Source: Alcanivorax sp. 1008
GTDB lineage: Bacteria > Pseudomonadota > Gammaproteobacteria > Pseudomonadales > Alcanivoracaceae
DNA: 36,662 nucleotides
Direction: 5' to 3'
Assembly (NCBI RefSeq): GCF_020667895.1
Contig: NZ_JAFMPS010000017.1
Location: forward strand, 1-36,662
The notes below the pieces were generated by a model, which was not told where the DNA came from, searched no databases, and worked only from the letters and a program-made list of their open reading frames with translations. This document shows, one piece after another, positions 8,179 to 15,579 of this stretch. Position numbers and translations under genes: made by a program. Within the stretch, counting starts at the first letter, position 1. Every line of letters starts with the position of its first letter.

Positions 8179-8958
8179 CTACCAAAGTGGGGAAACGTTT
8201 TTATTTTGCATATGTGAAAATTCAGAATGTTCACTTGAATAGAGAAATTGATCCTCAAGTATTCCGTGTATTTCCCTTTTATGAAATATTACATATTCAT
8301 CCAGGTTGAAATCATCAAAGCCAAGCGGCACACAACTGCATCTGTGATTCCTCGAGCCGTCCCCGTATCGCTTTGTATCAAGCTTTGCAAAGTAACTGGT
8401 TCGATAAAACAGGTTAGTTAACTGTTGAAGAAAATCCGAACTCTCCAACTCAACCAGATAGTCGCCATTCTCACCATGTTGCACCAAAGGTTCTGCTTCC
8501 TTAACAGATATACCTAACGCCTTAGCCCATGACTCAACAATAGACTTTTTCAAAGTCCAGCTTTCAGCATTGAACGTACCTGATTTTGATATAAAGTTAC
8601 CATCGATCAACGTACAGTAATGGTAATGGTCATTTACCGAGTTTTTATTTTCTTTGGCCCAGATAAATCGTGGTCCGATATCCATATGACCACAGCCAAA
8701 CATATTTGCGCGATGTTTTATTTTAGAATGCAACGATGCATTGAAACTTGTTATGACGTCACTACCCCAGCCGTAAGAATCAGCTGGAAAATGAAGGTCG
8801 AATCTGTAAGCAAATACCAGATACCATTGATGTAATAGATATTCATAAAGCCTTAACTGTGCATCTAGATAAGGGACAACTAATGGTCCCTTATCGGATT
8901 TAACATGAAGTCCCCGATGGGATGGTTTTGTGCAAAACTGACTGTTAGAAAATGCCAT
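8179..8958 (-). CDS. Inovirus Gp2 / YagK-YfjJ family protein
   Basis: A 259-aa protein starting MAFSNSQFCTKPSHRGL at ATG 8958. A Leu/Tyr-rich helix (30-48) leads into the strand WYLVFAYRFDLHFP. Residues ~105-120 carry NDHYHYCTLIDG, a His-hydrophobic-His pattern on a strand, seen in this family and reminiscent of the HUH motif of rolling-circle proteins. Family members sit in CP4-57-like prophages and satellite elements beside AlpA and YfjI, exactly as here. A role in replicating or mobilising the excised element is plausible, but enzyme activity is not proven for the family. Upstream is an unusually hairpin-rich stretch. Confidence 0.72.
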   Translation of the reverse strand: MAFSNSQFCTKPSHRGLHVKSDKGPLVVPYLDAQLRLYEYLLHQWYLVFAYRFDLHFPADSYGWGSDVITSFNASLHSKIKHRANMFGCGHMDIGPRFIWAKENKNSVNDHYHYCTLIDGNFISKSGTFNAESWTLKKSIVESWAKALGISVKEAEPLVQHGENGDYLVELESSDFLQQLTNLFYRTSYFAKLDTKRYGDGSRNHRCSCVPLGFDDFNLDEYVIFHKREIHGILEDQFLYSSEHSEFSHMQNKNVSPLW

Positions 8959-9042
8959 GGTTGTACTCTCAATAAATTAATCTCATATGAAGAGACTCAA
9001 CAGTAATAATTAACTTATATTGACGTTTGAATGGGACATATA

Positions 9043-9195
9043 GCCATCCCTGGAGGGGATGGCATAATTGAACTATTGGTACACAGGGCATAATAGACTC
9101 CTGCCCCAAATCATAGGGATAACCGATTTGCTTAAACCCCGTAATTGCTGCCATTGGGCCTGAATGGAGCCCAATATCTACTCTGAAAAAGTAGA
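9043..9195. repeat. Hairpin-rich noncoding leader before the Gp2-type gene
   Basis: Three short hairpins lie in the 350-bp gap: GCCATCCC/GGGATGGC (9043-9063, 5-base loop), ATTGGGC/GCCCAAT (9153-9175) and TCTACT/AGTAGA (9177-9195). A frame of 129 codons crosses the region but reads like noise. The cluster could be a structured leader RNA or a replication origin for the Gp2-type protein. Neither can be decided from sequence alone. Confidence 0.45.
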
Positions 9196-9255
9196 AACCT
9201 ATAACCGGGCCCTTTTGGAGCACTGTGGAATGCGTTAAAAAAATGACACTAAACG

Positions 9256-9296
9256 AGAAAAAGCTGCTATTTCTGCTACGTAGCAGAAATAGCAGC
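9256..9296 (-). terminator. Terminator after the DUF3987 gene, made of a 34-bp perfect palindrome
   Basis: Bases 9263-9296 are a perfect 17+17 inverted repeat with no spacer, centred on TACGTA. Read on the minus strand it begins 17 bases after the DUF3987 stop and is followed by a run of five T's (plus-strand A's at 9258-9262). That is the layout of an intrinsic terminator, unusually long and exact. Confidence 0.72.
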
Positions 9297-9312
9297 AGTA
9301 TAATGCACCCTG

Positions 9313-10764
9313 CTAGTTTACGAAGAAGAAACCAGAAAGGTCCGGCTGACCAGGACATAAGTCAATAACCTCCACACCTTTATCGGTATATCTGGGCCTT
9401 GCAAAGCCATCAAGGTATAAGCGATCTAACGCGATAAAGAATCGCCCACCTTGTCGAAGTGGATTTGGGCATCGCCTTCTAGCGAAAGTTCTTTCCACGT
9501 ATCGCCAGCCACGCTCTCGATATTCCTCAAAGCGCTTTTCAAGAAGCTCTGCATCAGCAAACTCCTCGGGTGGTTTTACAAAAAGCTGCATGAAGTCGTC
9601 AGAGCACTCTTTGCATATTTCCACTGCCACATACAGAGTGTCAGTTGAAATTTCACCTTGAAAGCCTTCGAAATAATGTATTAGGGCAGCTAATCTCGCG
9701 ATTATTTCCGGAAGCTTCGCAGCGTGATCTGTCGCCCTCTCAAAATAGCCTCCTGGGCCTTTTTGCATTTCAATCTGGTCCGAAATTTCTAACCACTGTT
9801 CTTGAGCCTGAGGAGAAAATTTCAATATTCTTTTTTTAAAATTTGGATCACTCGCTGCGACCTTCATTTCTTCCAGCAACTCGGATATTCGCTTATTGAA
9901 TCTTTTAATTTTGGAAGTCGAAGTGCTTTTGTTTCGGGAAAGTCGCGTACCTTGAGTGGAATCTGGACTAAAAATTAAATTTCTAGCCCAATACCCGGAA
10001 TCACGAATCTTTTGCTTTCGCTTGTCAGTCTGCGGCTCAAAAAGCGTTGGCTGAATCATGAACGAATTCGTAAGAGTTACGCCACTTAATCTTATTCGCT
10101 TTCCTGCGCGCTCATACTTAACACCACTCCCGCTCCATAGATCATTAAAATGTGCAAATGCTTCGAACGCTCTTCCATCAAGAATCATGGCTGCTTCACC
10201 AGAAACAAGCCCGCCAATCGGATACTCATCCAGAGCAGCAAGCATTGCCGCCGGACTTATATCTTCATGAAGCAGCTGCACCTTTTTCGGTTTAACTGGT
10301 TCCAACAACAAGTGATCCTGGTATTTTTCCTCCGCCTCTGTTTCGTCCTTTCCCGCATCAACTAACTTTTCTACATCCCTATCCAATTTGTTTTTCTTTT
10401 TATTCCAGGATTTGTATTTCCTTTTGTACTGAGCCATTTGTTTTTCATACTCTTCATAATGAGCATCATCAAAGTCACGAATGGCTTTCAAGAACAATTT
10501 TTCTACTGGCGTCTTACCTTCTCCAGACTTAGCGACGGCAGTTAGGTACAACGAAGTTATACTCACCTGCGTTGACTGCGGAATCTGAACATCAATCAAA
10601 TATGGCACAGGAATAGCGATTGCTGTTATAGCTCCCATTTGGCAAAGCCTGTCTGGAGCTAAAATCATTAGTCTTGCTTCTTTTACTGCGGCTCCCAAAA
10701 TAGGAAGCCGCGGTGAAAGGAAGTCAGCGGGGGGCTGACTTTTGTTTTGCATTGGGTAAGCCAT
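9313..10764 (-). CDS. DUF3987 (YfjI-type) P-loop protein
   Basis: A 483-aa protein starting MAYPMQNKSQ. A P-loop-like segment VAKSGEGKTPVEK lies at ~77-89, followed by a charged coiled-coil insert (~95-150), GGLVSGEAAMIL (~189) and a conserved-looking block with FNDLWSG and LSGVTLTNSFMIQP. This order fits DUF3987/YfjI proteins of CP4-57-like elements, thought to be helicase-primase-like replication proteins; that function is family inference. It starts within TAATG, so it overlaps the AlpA-like gene's stop by one base and should be translationally coupled to it. A palindromic terminator follows. Confidence 0.82.
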   Translation of the reverse strand: MAYPMQNKSQPPADFLSPRLPILGAAVKEARLMILAPDRLCQMGAITAIAIPVPYLIDVQIPQSTQVSITSLYLTAVAKSGEGKTPVEKLFLKAIRDFDDAHYEEYEKQMAQYKRKYKSWNKKKNKLDRDVEKLVDAGKDETEAEEKYQDHLLLEPVKPKKVQLLHEDISPAAMLAALDEYPIGGLVSGEAAMILDGRAFEAFAHFNDLWSGSGVKYERAGKRIRLSGVTLTNSFMIQPTLFEPQTDKRKQKIRDSGYWARNLIFSPDSTQGTRLSRNKSTSTSKIKRFNKRISELLEEMKVAASDPNFKKRILKFSPQAQEQWLEISDQIEMQKGPGGYFERATDHAAKLPEIIARLAALIHYFEGFQGEISTDTLYVAVEICKECSDDFMQLFVKPPEEFADAELLEKRFEEYRERGWRYVERTFARRRCPNPLRQGGRFFIALDRLYLDGFARPRYTDKGVEVIDLCPGQPDLSGFFFVN

Positions 10765-11177
10765 TATTCATCTTCCTCTGGTATGCATGCACCAGGAACA
10801 CGAATTGGCTTTGACTCAACCCAAGTCATTAACGCGGAAAACCGCCATACCGTGAGACGCTGAGTAATCCGACGACCTTTGGGAAATGTTTCGTCATATT
10901 GCTTGTTGTTCTCGCTCGGGTATTGAAGGTTGTAGAAAGTAGACTTTCCCTTTAGTCCTATAACATCCATTGCGTCTTCAACATCAAGCCAGCGATCCCA
11001 AGACGGAATAGGCTCTTCCAATTCAAGCTTTCGTTTACCGTTTGAGTTGGTCAACACAAACCGATCATCAGGTTTATGACTGTCACTATCTTGATGGGGT
11101 ACAATCCCATTCAACATGGCTTGTTGCTTTTCCTTCGCCTTAATGTCGGCTCCCTGCCCTACGTAAGTGTATCTCAT
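10764..11177 (-). CDS. AlpA-like helix-turn-helix regulator
   Basis: A 137-aa protein starting at ATG 11177, with AGGAG nine bases upstream. Residues ~55-128 (WLDVEDAMDVIGLKGKSTFYNL ... FPKGRRITQRLTVWRFSALMTWVES, with a gap) have the spacing of AlpA-type winged HTH proteins: a helix-turn-helix, then FPK, then a Trp before the last helix. The first 50 residues are an extra polar extension. In CP4-57, AlpA activates excision; here it is coupled to the YfjI-type gene, so it may control replication, excision or both. An inverted repeat sits just upstream at 11199-11216. Confidence 0.72.
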   Translation of the reverse strand: MRYTYVGQGADIKAKEKQQAMLNGIVPHQDSDSHKPDDRFVLTNSNGKRKLELEEPIPSWDRWLDVEDAMDVIGLKGKSTFYNLQYPSENNKQYDETFPKGRRITQRLTVWRFSALMTWVESKPIRVPGACIPEEDE

Positions 11178-11198
11178 GATAATTCTCCTAGAGAGTTT

Positions 11199-11216
11199 CG
11201 TAGCGACGTTGCTACG
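11199..11216. promoter_or_regulatory. Inverted repeat upstream of the AlpA-like gene
   Basis: CGTAGC (11199-11204) and GCTACG (11211-11216) flank an ACGT-centred core, 22 bases before the AlpA-like start. It shares the GTAGC/GCTAC half site with the repeats at 7316 and 9275. A second hairpin, AGATTCGC/GCGAATCT (11251-11270), lies between it and the 398-aa gene and has no T run on the minus strand. Confidence 0.42.
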
Positions 11217-11280
11217 GTTCTTAGGATGGAATTATTTGATTTTTTTTAGGAGATTCGCGTTGGCGAATCTTGACAGGAAG

Positions 11281-12477
11281 CTATTTGTATGATTTGCGGG
11301 CGAGTTTTGCACGAGCTTCCGCCAATGCCTGCAATTGCTTTCTTGGGCCATCCTTGAAGGTCTTGTTATTCGGGTTCGCCTCTTCGGGAGCCATCAAGGC
11401 CTTAAGCGCCTCTGCGTCTTTTGCCTTTAGATCATGATTTCTTAGAAAAGTCTTGATCAAGTCCCCGTCCGGATGAGTACTTCCATTTTCGAATGCTACA
11501 TATTTACTACCCCAAAAATATTTGGCCCCAGCCAAAACAGCCCTCAACTCTTGTGAGAAATAGTTAGGAATACCGAATTTCGAAGGACTAAACGTTCTCT
11601 TTGGGAGCCGAGCCCACTGGGGGATAAAGTTTTCCAAGTAGATATTGAGTCTCCGTTCTGTAAAATCATCTTTCATGAGATTTACAAAATCTCTAGATTG
11701 CAAATATTGGGAAAACTTTTGTTCTTGCTGACGAAACACATCCAAACTCGAGTCTTCGGATATATTTGAATAATACATCTCAATTCCATCAATAATGTAT
11801 CCTAGCTTTTTCGAAACGTAATCTGGTCTGGGGCACATCATCTTATCTTTCTCGAAAAGATCGGCTATGTATTCATCAATATCATATTCATCAATTAGTT
11901 TTTGGATATCAAAAGTAGTAACTATCAAATCTTCAATTTCAACATCAACATAAGCTGGCTGTGATAAGCCACAACCAAAAATATGCTCGGGTGTCGTGTT
12001 CTTTTGATACATAACAAAACACCATCGCCCGTTATCCAGGTATGCCTTTTTCTTACCAAAGGTTATTCTTTCTCTCTTGAATGCTTTTTCAGGGTTTTCC
12101 ATATTAAGACTTATGGCTTCATCAAAATAGCCTACCTGTATTATTTTATGCAGTTTTAATTTTAGGCTTTGTTTTTGCGTTAATACAAATCCATGAATCT
12201 GGTCTGAATCCATAGCAACCGGTTGAATCTGTTCAGTTTCTTCCTGACCAGATTTTTCCATGAAGTCACTAACAGGCTTTTCTTTGGTTACCCAGTCATA
12301 TGCTTCCTTATTAGCGCAATAGACATCAACATCGTAAGGCACCCGATAAAATGCCGGTAACTTTTCCATTGAAATTGCATCAAGTATATCGTCTTGCCTG
12401 ATTTTTAAATCTTCGGCCAGTTTTTTGATGGTATAGGTATTACCAAAGAGCTGTGGTTTTTCAATAAATAGAATCAT
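11281..12477 (-). CDS. Unknown 398-aa island protein
   Basis: It starts MILFIEKPQLFGNTYTIKKLAEDL at ATG 12477. The first ~40 residues include KKLAEDLKIRQDDILDAI, which resembles a helix-turn-helix, then FYRVPYDVDVYC. The middle is mixed alpha/beta with acidic patches (IDEYDIDEYIADLFEKD). The tail is basic and Lys/Arg/Ala rich (LQALAEARAKLARKSYK). It is divergent from the recombination module and precedes the AlpA-like gene by 103 bases. A regulator is a fair guess from the N-terminus alone; I recognise no family. Its last residues overlap nothing. Confidence 0.68.
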   Translation of the reverse strand: MILFIEKPQLFGNTYTIKKLAEDLKIRQDDILDAISMEKLPAFYRVPYDVDVYCANKEAYDWVTKEKPVSDFMEKSGQEETEQIQPVAMDSDQIHGFVLTQKQSLKLKLHKIIQVGYFDEAISLNMENPEKAFKRERITFGKKKAYLDNGRWCFVMYQKNTTPEHIFGCGLSQPAYVDVEIEDLIVTTFDIQKLIDEYDIDEYIADLFEKDKMMCPRPDYVSKKLGYIIDGIEMYYSNISEDSSLDVFRQQEQKFSQYLQSRDFVNLMKDDFTERRLNIYLENFIPQWARLPKRTFSPSKFGIPNYFSQELRAVLAGAKYFWGSKYVAFENGSTHPDGDLIKTFLRNHDLKAKDAEALKALMAPEEANPNNKTFKDGPRKQLQALAEARAKLARKSYK

Positions 12478-12606
12478 TCTTAAAGCCCAGTAGATAACTG
12501 ATTATTCAAACAGAATATCGTTTGCTCATTCAGCCACTCCAAATTTTTTCAAATACATATCACCAACATGGATCTATCCACCAATTACCCTTAGGAGATT
12601 ATATCC

Positions 12607-12927
12607 ATGTCCATTGAATGCCCTAACTGCCAATCTCAGCGGATTGGCACTATTAATCTTGGTCGCAAGACAGGCTCAACGGTAGGAACCGTCGCTGGTG
12701 CGGCCTCCGGTGTCGCCGGTGCTTCCACTGGAGCCCGTGTCGGTATGACAGTAGGCCTAATCGCGGGCCCACTTGGCTCTGTCGGAGGCGCTATCGTCGG
12801 TGGCCTCATCGGTGGAATTGCCGGTGGTACTGTCGGCTCCGCCCTTGGTGAAGTAGTTGATGAAAACATACTCGACAACTACGAATGCCTGTCCTGCGGC
12901 CATATTTTCAGCCTTAAAGAAGAATAG
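12607..12927 (+). CDS. Zinc-ribbon protein split by a glycine-zipper segment
   Basis: A 106-aa protein with TAGGAG upstream of ATG 12607. It begins MSIECPNCQS and ends YECLSCGHIFSLKEE, so two CxxC pairs at opposite ends can form one zinc ribbon. Between them, residues ~18-80 are almost entirely Gly, Ala, Val, Thr and Ser with GxxxG spacing (VGGLIGGIAGGTVGSALG), a glycine zipper able to insert in or pack on membranes. It heads the plus-strand recombination module but is separated from the next gene by a terminator, so it may be transcribed in excess. Function unknown. Confidence 0.72.
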   Translation: MSIECPNCQSQRIGTINLGRKTGSTVGTVAGAASGVAGASTGARVGMTVGLIAGPLGSVGGAIVGGLIGGIAGGTVGSALGEVVDENILDNYECLSCGHIFSLKEE

Positions 12928-12951
12928 CCTACAAGGCTTCATATCGCTATT

Positions 12952-12981
12952 GAGAGCCCGCAAAAGCGGGCTCTCTTGTTT
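12952..12981 (+). terminator. Intrinsic terminator after the zinc-ribbon gene
   Basis: GAGAGCCCGC (12952-12961), an AAAA loop, GCGGGCTCTC (12966-12975), then TTGTTT. A perfect 10-bp GC-rich stem placed 24 bases after the stop and just before the next ribosome binding site, so it may attenuate rather than fully stop transcription into the RadC-like gene. Confidence 0.82.
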
Positions 12982-12995
12982 CCGGAGATCAAAAA

Positions 12996-13493
12996 ATGAA
13001 CAAACCAACCTTTGTCAAAAACAAGGAGGGCCTTTACCGCGTGCGTCGAGGCCCCGTGAAAGCCGAGGAGATTCTGGACCAGGCGGCCACTATCTTACTC
13101 GACGGCCTAAAAGAGCTGGAGGCTCTAACCCGCCCCACGGATGCAGCCAGATTCCTCCAGCTATCGTTGGGAGCTGAAAAGAACGAGCATTTTGGTGTTC
13201 TATTCCTGGATAACCGCCATCAGGTTCTATGCTTCGAAAAGCTCTTCAGCGGCACTATTGATTCATCAATGGTGTATCCCCGTGTTGTCGTCGAACGTGC
13301 ACTGCACCACTCGGCTGCAGCTGTGATTTTTGCTCACAACCACCCTTCAGGTGAGTGCGAGCCAAGCTCATCAGACAAGGCAATTACAGAGCGCCTCAGG
13401 GACGCTCTCGCCTTAGTTGATATCAGATCTTTAGATCACCTGATTGTCTCCCGTACAGGCTGGGTGAGCCTGGCCGAGCGGGGAATTATTTAG
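12996..13493 (+). CDS. RadC-like JAB/MPN-domain protein
   Basis: A 165-aa protein, ATG 12996 with GGAG ten bases before. The JAMM metalloprotease-type motif is intact: Glu64 (KNEHFGVL), then HNHPSG at 114-119 and Asp127, the expected metal ligands. The chromosomal RadC has an extra N-terminal HhH part; this one is short and lacks it, as is usual for copies carried on plasmids and islands. The biochemical role of RadC proteins is uncertain and the old link to DNA repair is not well supported. It lies 29 bases before the DUF932 gene in the same direction. Confidence 0.88.
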   Translation: MNKPTFVKNKEGLYRVRRGPVKAEEILDQAATILLDGLKELEALTRPTDAARFLQLSLGAEKNEHFGVLFLDNRHQVLCFEKLFSGTIDSSMVYPRVVVERALHHSAAAVIFAHNHPSGECEPSSSDKAITERLRDALALVDIRSLDHLIVSRTGWVSLAERGII

Positions 13494-13522
13494 TCAATTT
13501 AACAAATAAAGGAGAACCAATT

Positions 13523-14479
13523 ATGGCTCATCTCGTTGAACAAATGGCCTACGTTGGCCAAACACCATGGCATGGATTGGGCAACCAACTCACTGCCAAT
13601 CAACCACTCGAAGTCTGGGCAGACCAAGCTGGTATGAACTGGGATATTGAAGAAGCTCCCGTCCGTTTTATGACAGGGAAATCGGGCTATCTAGGTGAGA
13701 TCCTCACCTACCCGGATAGCAAGGTTTTGTACCGCTCGGACACCAAAGCTCCTCTCTCGGTAGTCGGCAATCGTTACAAGGTTGTCCAACCACGGGAGAT
13801 CCTGGAATTCTATCGTGACCTGACAGAAAAGTCTGGTTTCGAACTGGAAACTGCCGGTGTCTTGAAAGGCGGCAAAAAGTTTTGGGCGCTTGCCAAGACA
13901 GGACAATCCACTGCCTTGAAAGGCAATGATGTCACCAATGGCTACGTGCTTTTGGCGTCGTCGGCAGACTCTACCATGGCTACTACCGCCCAGTTTTGTT
14001 CAGTCAGGGTTGTGTGCAACAACACTTTGCAAATTGCATTGGGCAACAATAAAGGCGCTGTGAAAATACCACACAGCACCGTGTTCGATGCCGATGCAGT
14101 GAAGAAGGAGCTTGGGATCGAGGTTTCACAATGGCAGGAGTTTATGTACAGGCTCAAGTTGCTCAGTGATCGAAAAGTAAATGCCCGTGGTGCAAAAGGC
14201 TATTTCGAGCGAGTGTATACTGAACACACCCGCGATGGATTGCGTACCAATGAAAAAGCTATGGCACAGGCGTTGAGCTTGTTTGATGGTCGCGGCAGGG
14301 GTTCCAACCTGCCCTCTGCTCATAACACCGCCTTCGGCCTTCTGAATGCTGTTACTGAGTTTGTGGATCATGAGCGCAGAGCTAGAAACACAGACTACCG
14401 TCTGGACTCAGCCTGGTTTGGGCAAGGCGCTAACCTGAAGCAAAAGGCATTGGATGAGGCCTTGCTACTTGCAGCTTGA
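13523..14479 (+). CDS. DUF932 phage/plasmid-like protein
   Basis: A 318-aa protein with AAAGGAG upstream of ATG 13523. The opening (VEQMAYVGQTPWHGLGNQL) and the middle (SVRVVCNNTLQIAL, then a His-rich turn and a long helix) match the DUF932 / TIGR03299 family, found with recombination genes on phages, plasmids and integrative elements. The activity is not established for the family; its neighbours suggest help in DNA recombination or replication. A terminator hairpin follows its stop. Confidence 0.85.
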   Translation: MAHLVEQMAYVGQTPWHGLGNQLTANQPLEVWADQAGMNWDIEEAPVRFMTGKSGYLGEILTYPDSKVLYRSDTKAPLSVVGNRYKVVQPREILEFYRDLTEKSGFELETAGVLKGGKKFWALAKTGQSTALKGNDVTNGYVLLASSADSTMATTAQFCSVRVVCNNTLQIALGNNKGAVKIPHSTVFDADAVKKELGIEVSQWQEFMYRLKLLSDRKVNARGAKGYFERVYTEHTRDGLRTNEKAMAQALSLFDGRGRGSNLPSAHNTAFGLLNAVTEFVDHERRARNTDYRLDSAWFGQGANLKQKALDEALLLAA

Positions 14480-14510
14480 TCATCTCACTACAACTACCCT
14501 GCAAACATAG

Positions 14511-14539
14511 AGCCCGGCAATCGCCGGGCTTTTTATTTT
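14511..14539 (+). terminator. Intrinsic terminator after the DUF932 gene
   Basis: AGCCCGGC (14511-14518), loop AATC, GCCGGGCT (14523-14530), then TTTTATTTT. It directly precedes the AGGAG of the YqaJ gene, so the second half of the module may depend on read-through or on its own promoter. It repeats the hairpin-then-RBS layout seen at 12952. Confidence 0.85.
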
Positions 14540-14551
14540 AGGAGAAAGAAC

Positions 14552-15553
14552 ATGAACCAACTAACCCAATCAATGCAATCAAATCGTTCTGCGCTTCGTC
14601 TGGCATCCACTAACAACATGAGCCGAGAAGACTGGCTCGAAGTACGTAAACAAGGAGTCGGCGCGAGCGATGCTGCTGCCGCTTGTGGTATCAGTCCTTA
14701 TCAATCTCAACTTGAGTTGTGGTTGATTAAGACTGGCAGAGACGAAGGCCTAACCAAAATCGATCCCGATGACATGACCTCGCCTATCTATTGGGGCAAT
14801 GTCCTTGAATCTGTAGTTGCGGAAAACTACTCGAAGCTCACAGGAAACAAAGTACGTCGTCTCAACTCTGTTTTACAACATCCTGATGAAGACAAGCGCT
14901 GGATGCTGGCTAACCTGGATTACACGGTAGTAGCGAACGAGGAAGTGCAGATCCTCGAATGTAAAACTGCTGGTGAATGGGGTTCCAAGCTTTGGCGTGA
15001 TGGCGTGCCAATGTACATTCAATGTCAGGTAGCCCATCAATTGGCAGTGACTGGCAAACAAGCCGCAGATGTTTGCGTATTGCTTTGCGGGCAAAAGCTT
15101 GAGATCCATCGAATAGAGCGTGATGACGACCTAATAGATCGTCTGATCGAACTAGAGCGACGCTTCTGGCATTACGTGGAAACTGATACACCTCCACCAG
15201 CTGATGGTTCTGCATCCGCAGGTAAAGCACTGCAATGCCTCTACCCGAAAGATCAGGGACAGACCGTCGATTACTCGGATAACAATGATTTGTGCGGTGA
15301 CTTTAACGAGTTGTTAGACATACGCGACAGATTGTCTCGATTGAGTGAGCGGGAGGAGCGACTAAAGCAACACATCCAGGAAGCCATGGGAGATGCCAGC
15401 ACAGGGAAATTCATCGGAGGGGAAATAAGCTGGAAACGCAGCAAGGACAGCCAGGTACTCGATACCACTGCTCTACTCAAGGATCACCCCGAATACATCA
15501 ACCAATATCCCAAAACCCGTGCTGGCTCGCGTCGCTTTTTGATTCGAGCCTAA
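14552..15553 (+). CDS. YqaJ-type (lambda-exonuclease-like) viral recombinase
   Basis: A 333-aa protein, ATG 14552 after AGGAG. The YqaJ fold is clear: VRKQGVGASDAAAACGISPY (~32-51), WGNVLESVVAE (~85), the metal-binding ANLDY, then ILECKTA, and the helix YIQCQVAHQLAVTG. Asp, Glu-x-Lys and the Gln helix make the PD-(D/E)XK site of a 5'-3' dsDNA exonuclease. Residues ~235-300 add a coiled coil. Such nucleases usually work with a single-strand annealing protein; none is recognisable here unless the DUF932 protein fills that place (inference). Confidence 0.88.
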   Translation: MNQLTQSMQSNRSALRLASTNNMSREDWLEVRKQGVGASDAAAACGISPYQSQLELWLIKTGRDEGLTKIDPDDMTSPIYWGNVLESVVAENYSKLTGNKVRRLNSVLQHPDEDKRWMLANLDYTVVANEEVQILECKTAGEWGSKLWRDGVPMYIQCQVAHQLAVTGKQAADVCVLLCGQKLEIHRIERDDDLIDRLIELERRFWHYVETDTPPPADGSASAGKALQCLYPKDQGQTVDYSDNNDLCGDFNELLDIRDRLSRLSEREERLKQHIQEAMGDASTGKFIGGEISWKRSKDSQVLDTTALLKDHPEYINQYPKTRAGSRRFLIRA

Positions 15554-15579
15554 CAACCCATTTTCACAGGAGAATGACC

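Noticed and set aside
8969-9358. A 129-codon open frame on the minus strand between the DUF3987 and Gp2-type genes
   Set aside because: It runs through the palindromic terminator and several hairpins, overlaps the end of the DUF3987 gene, and its composition looks random.
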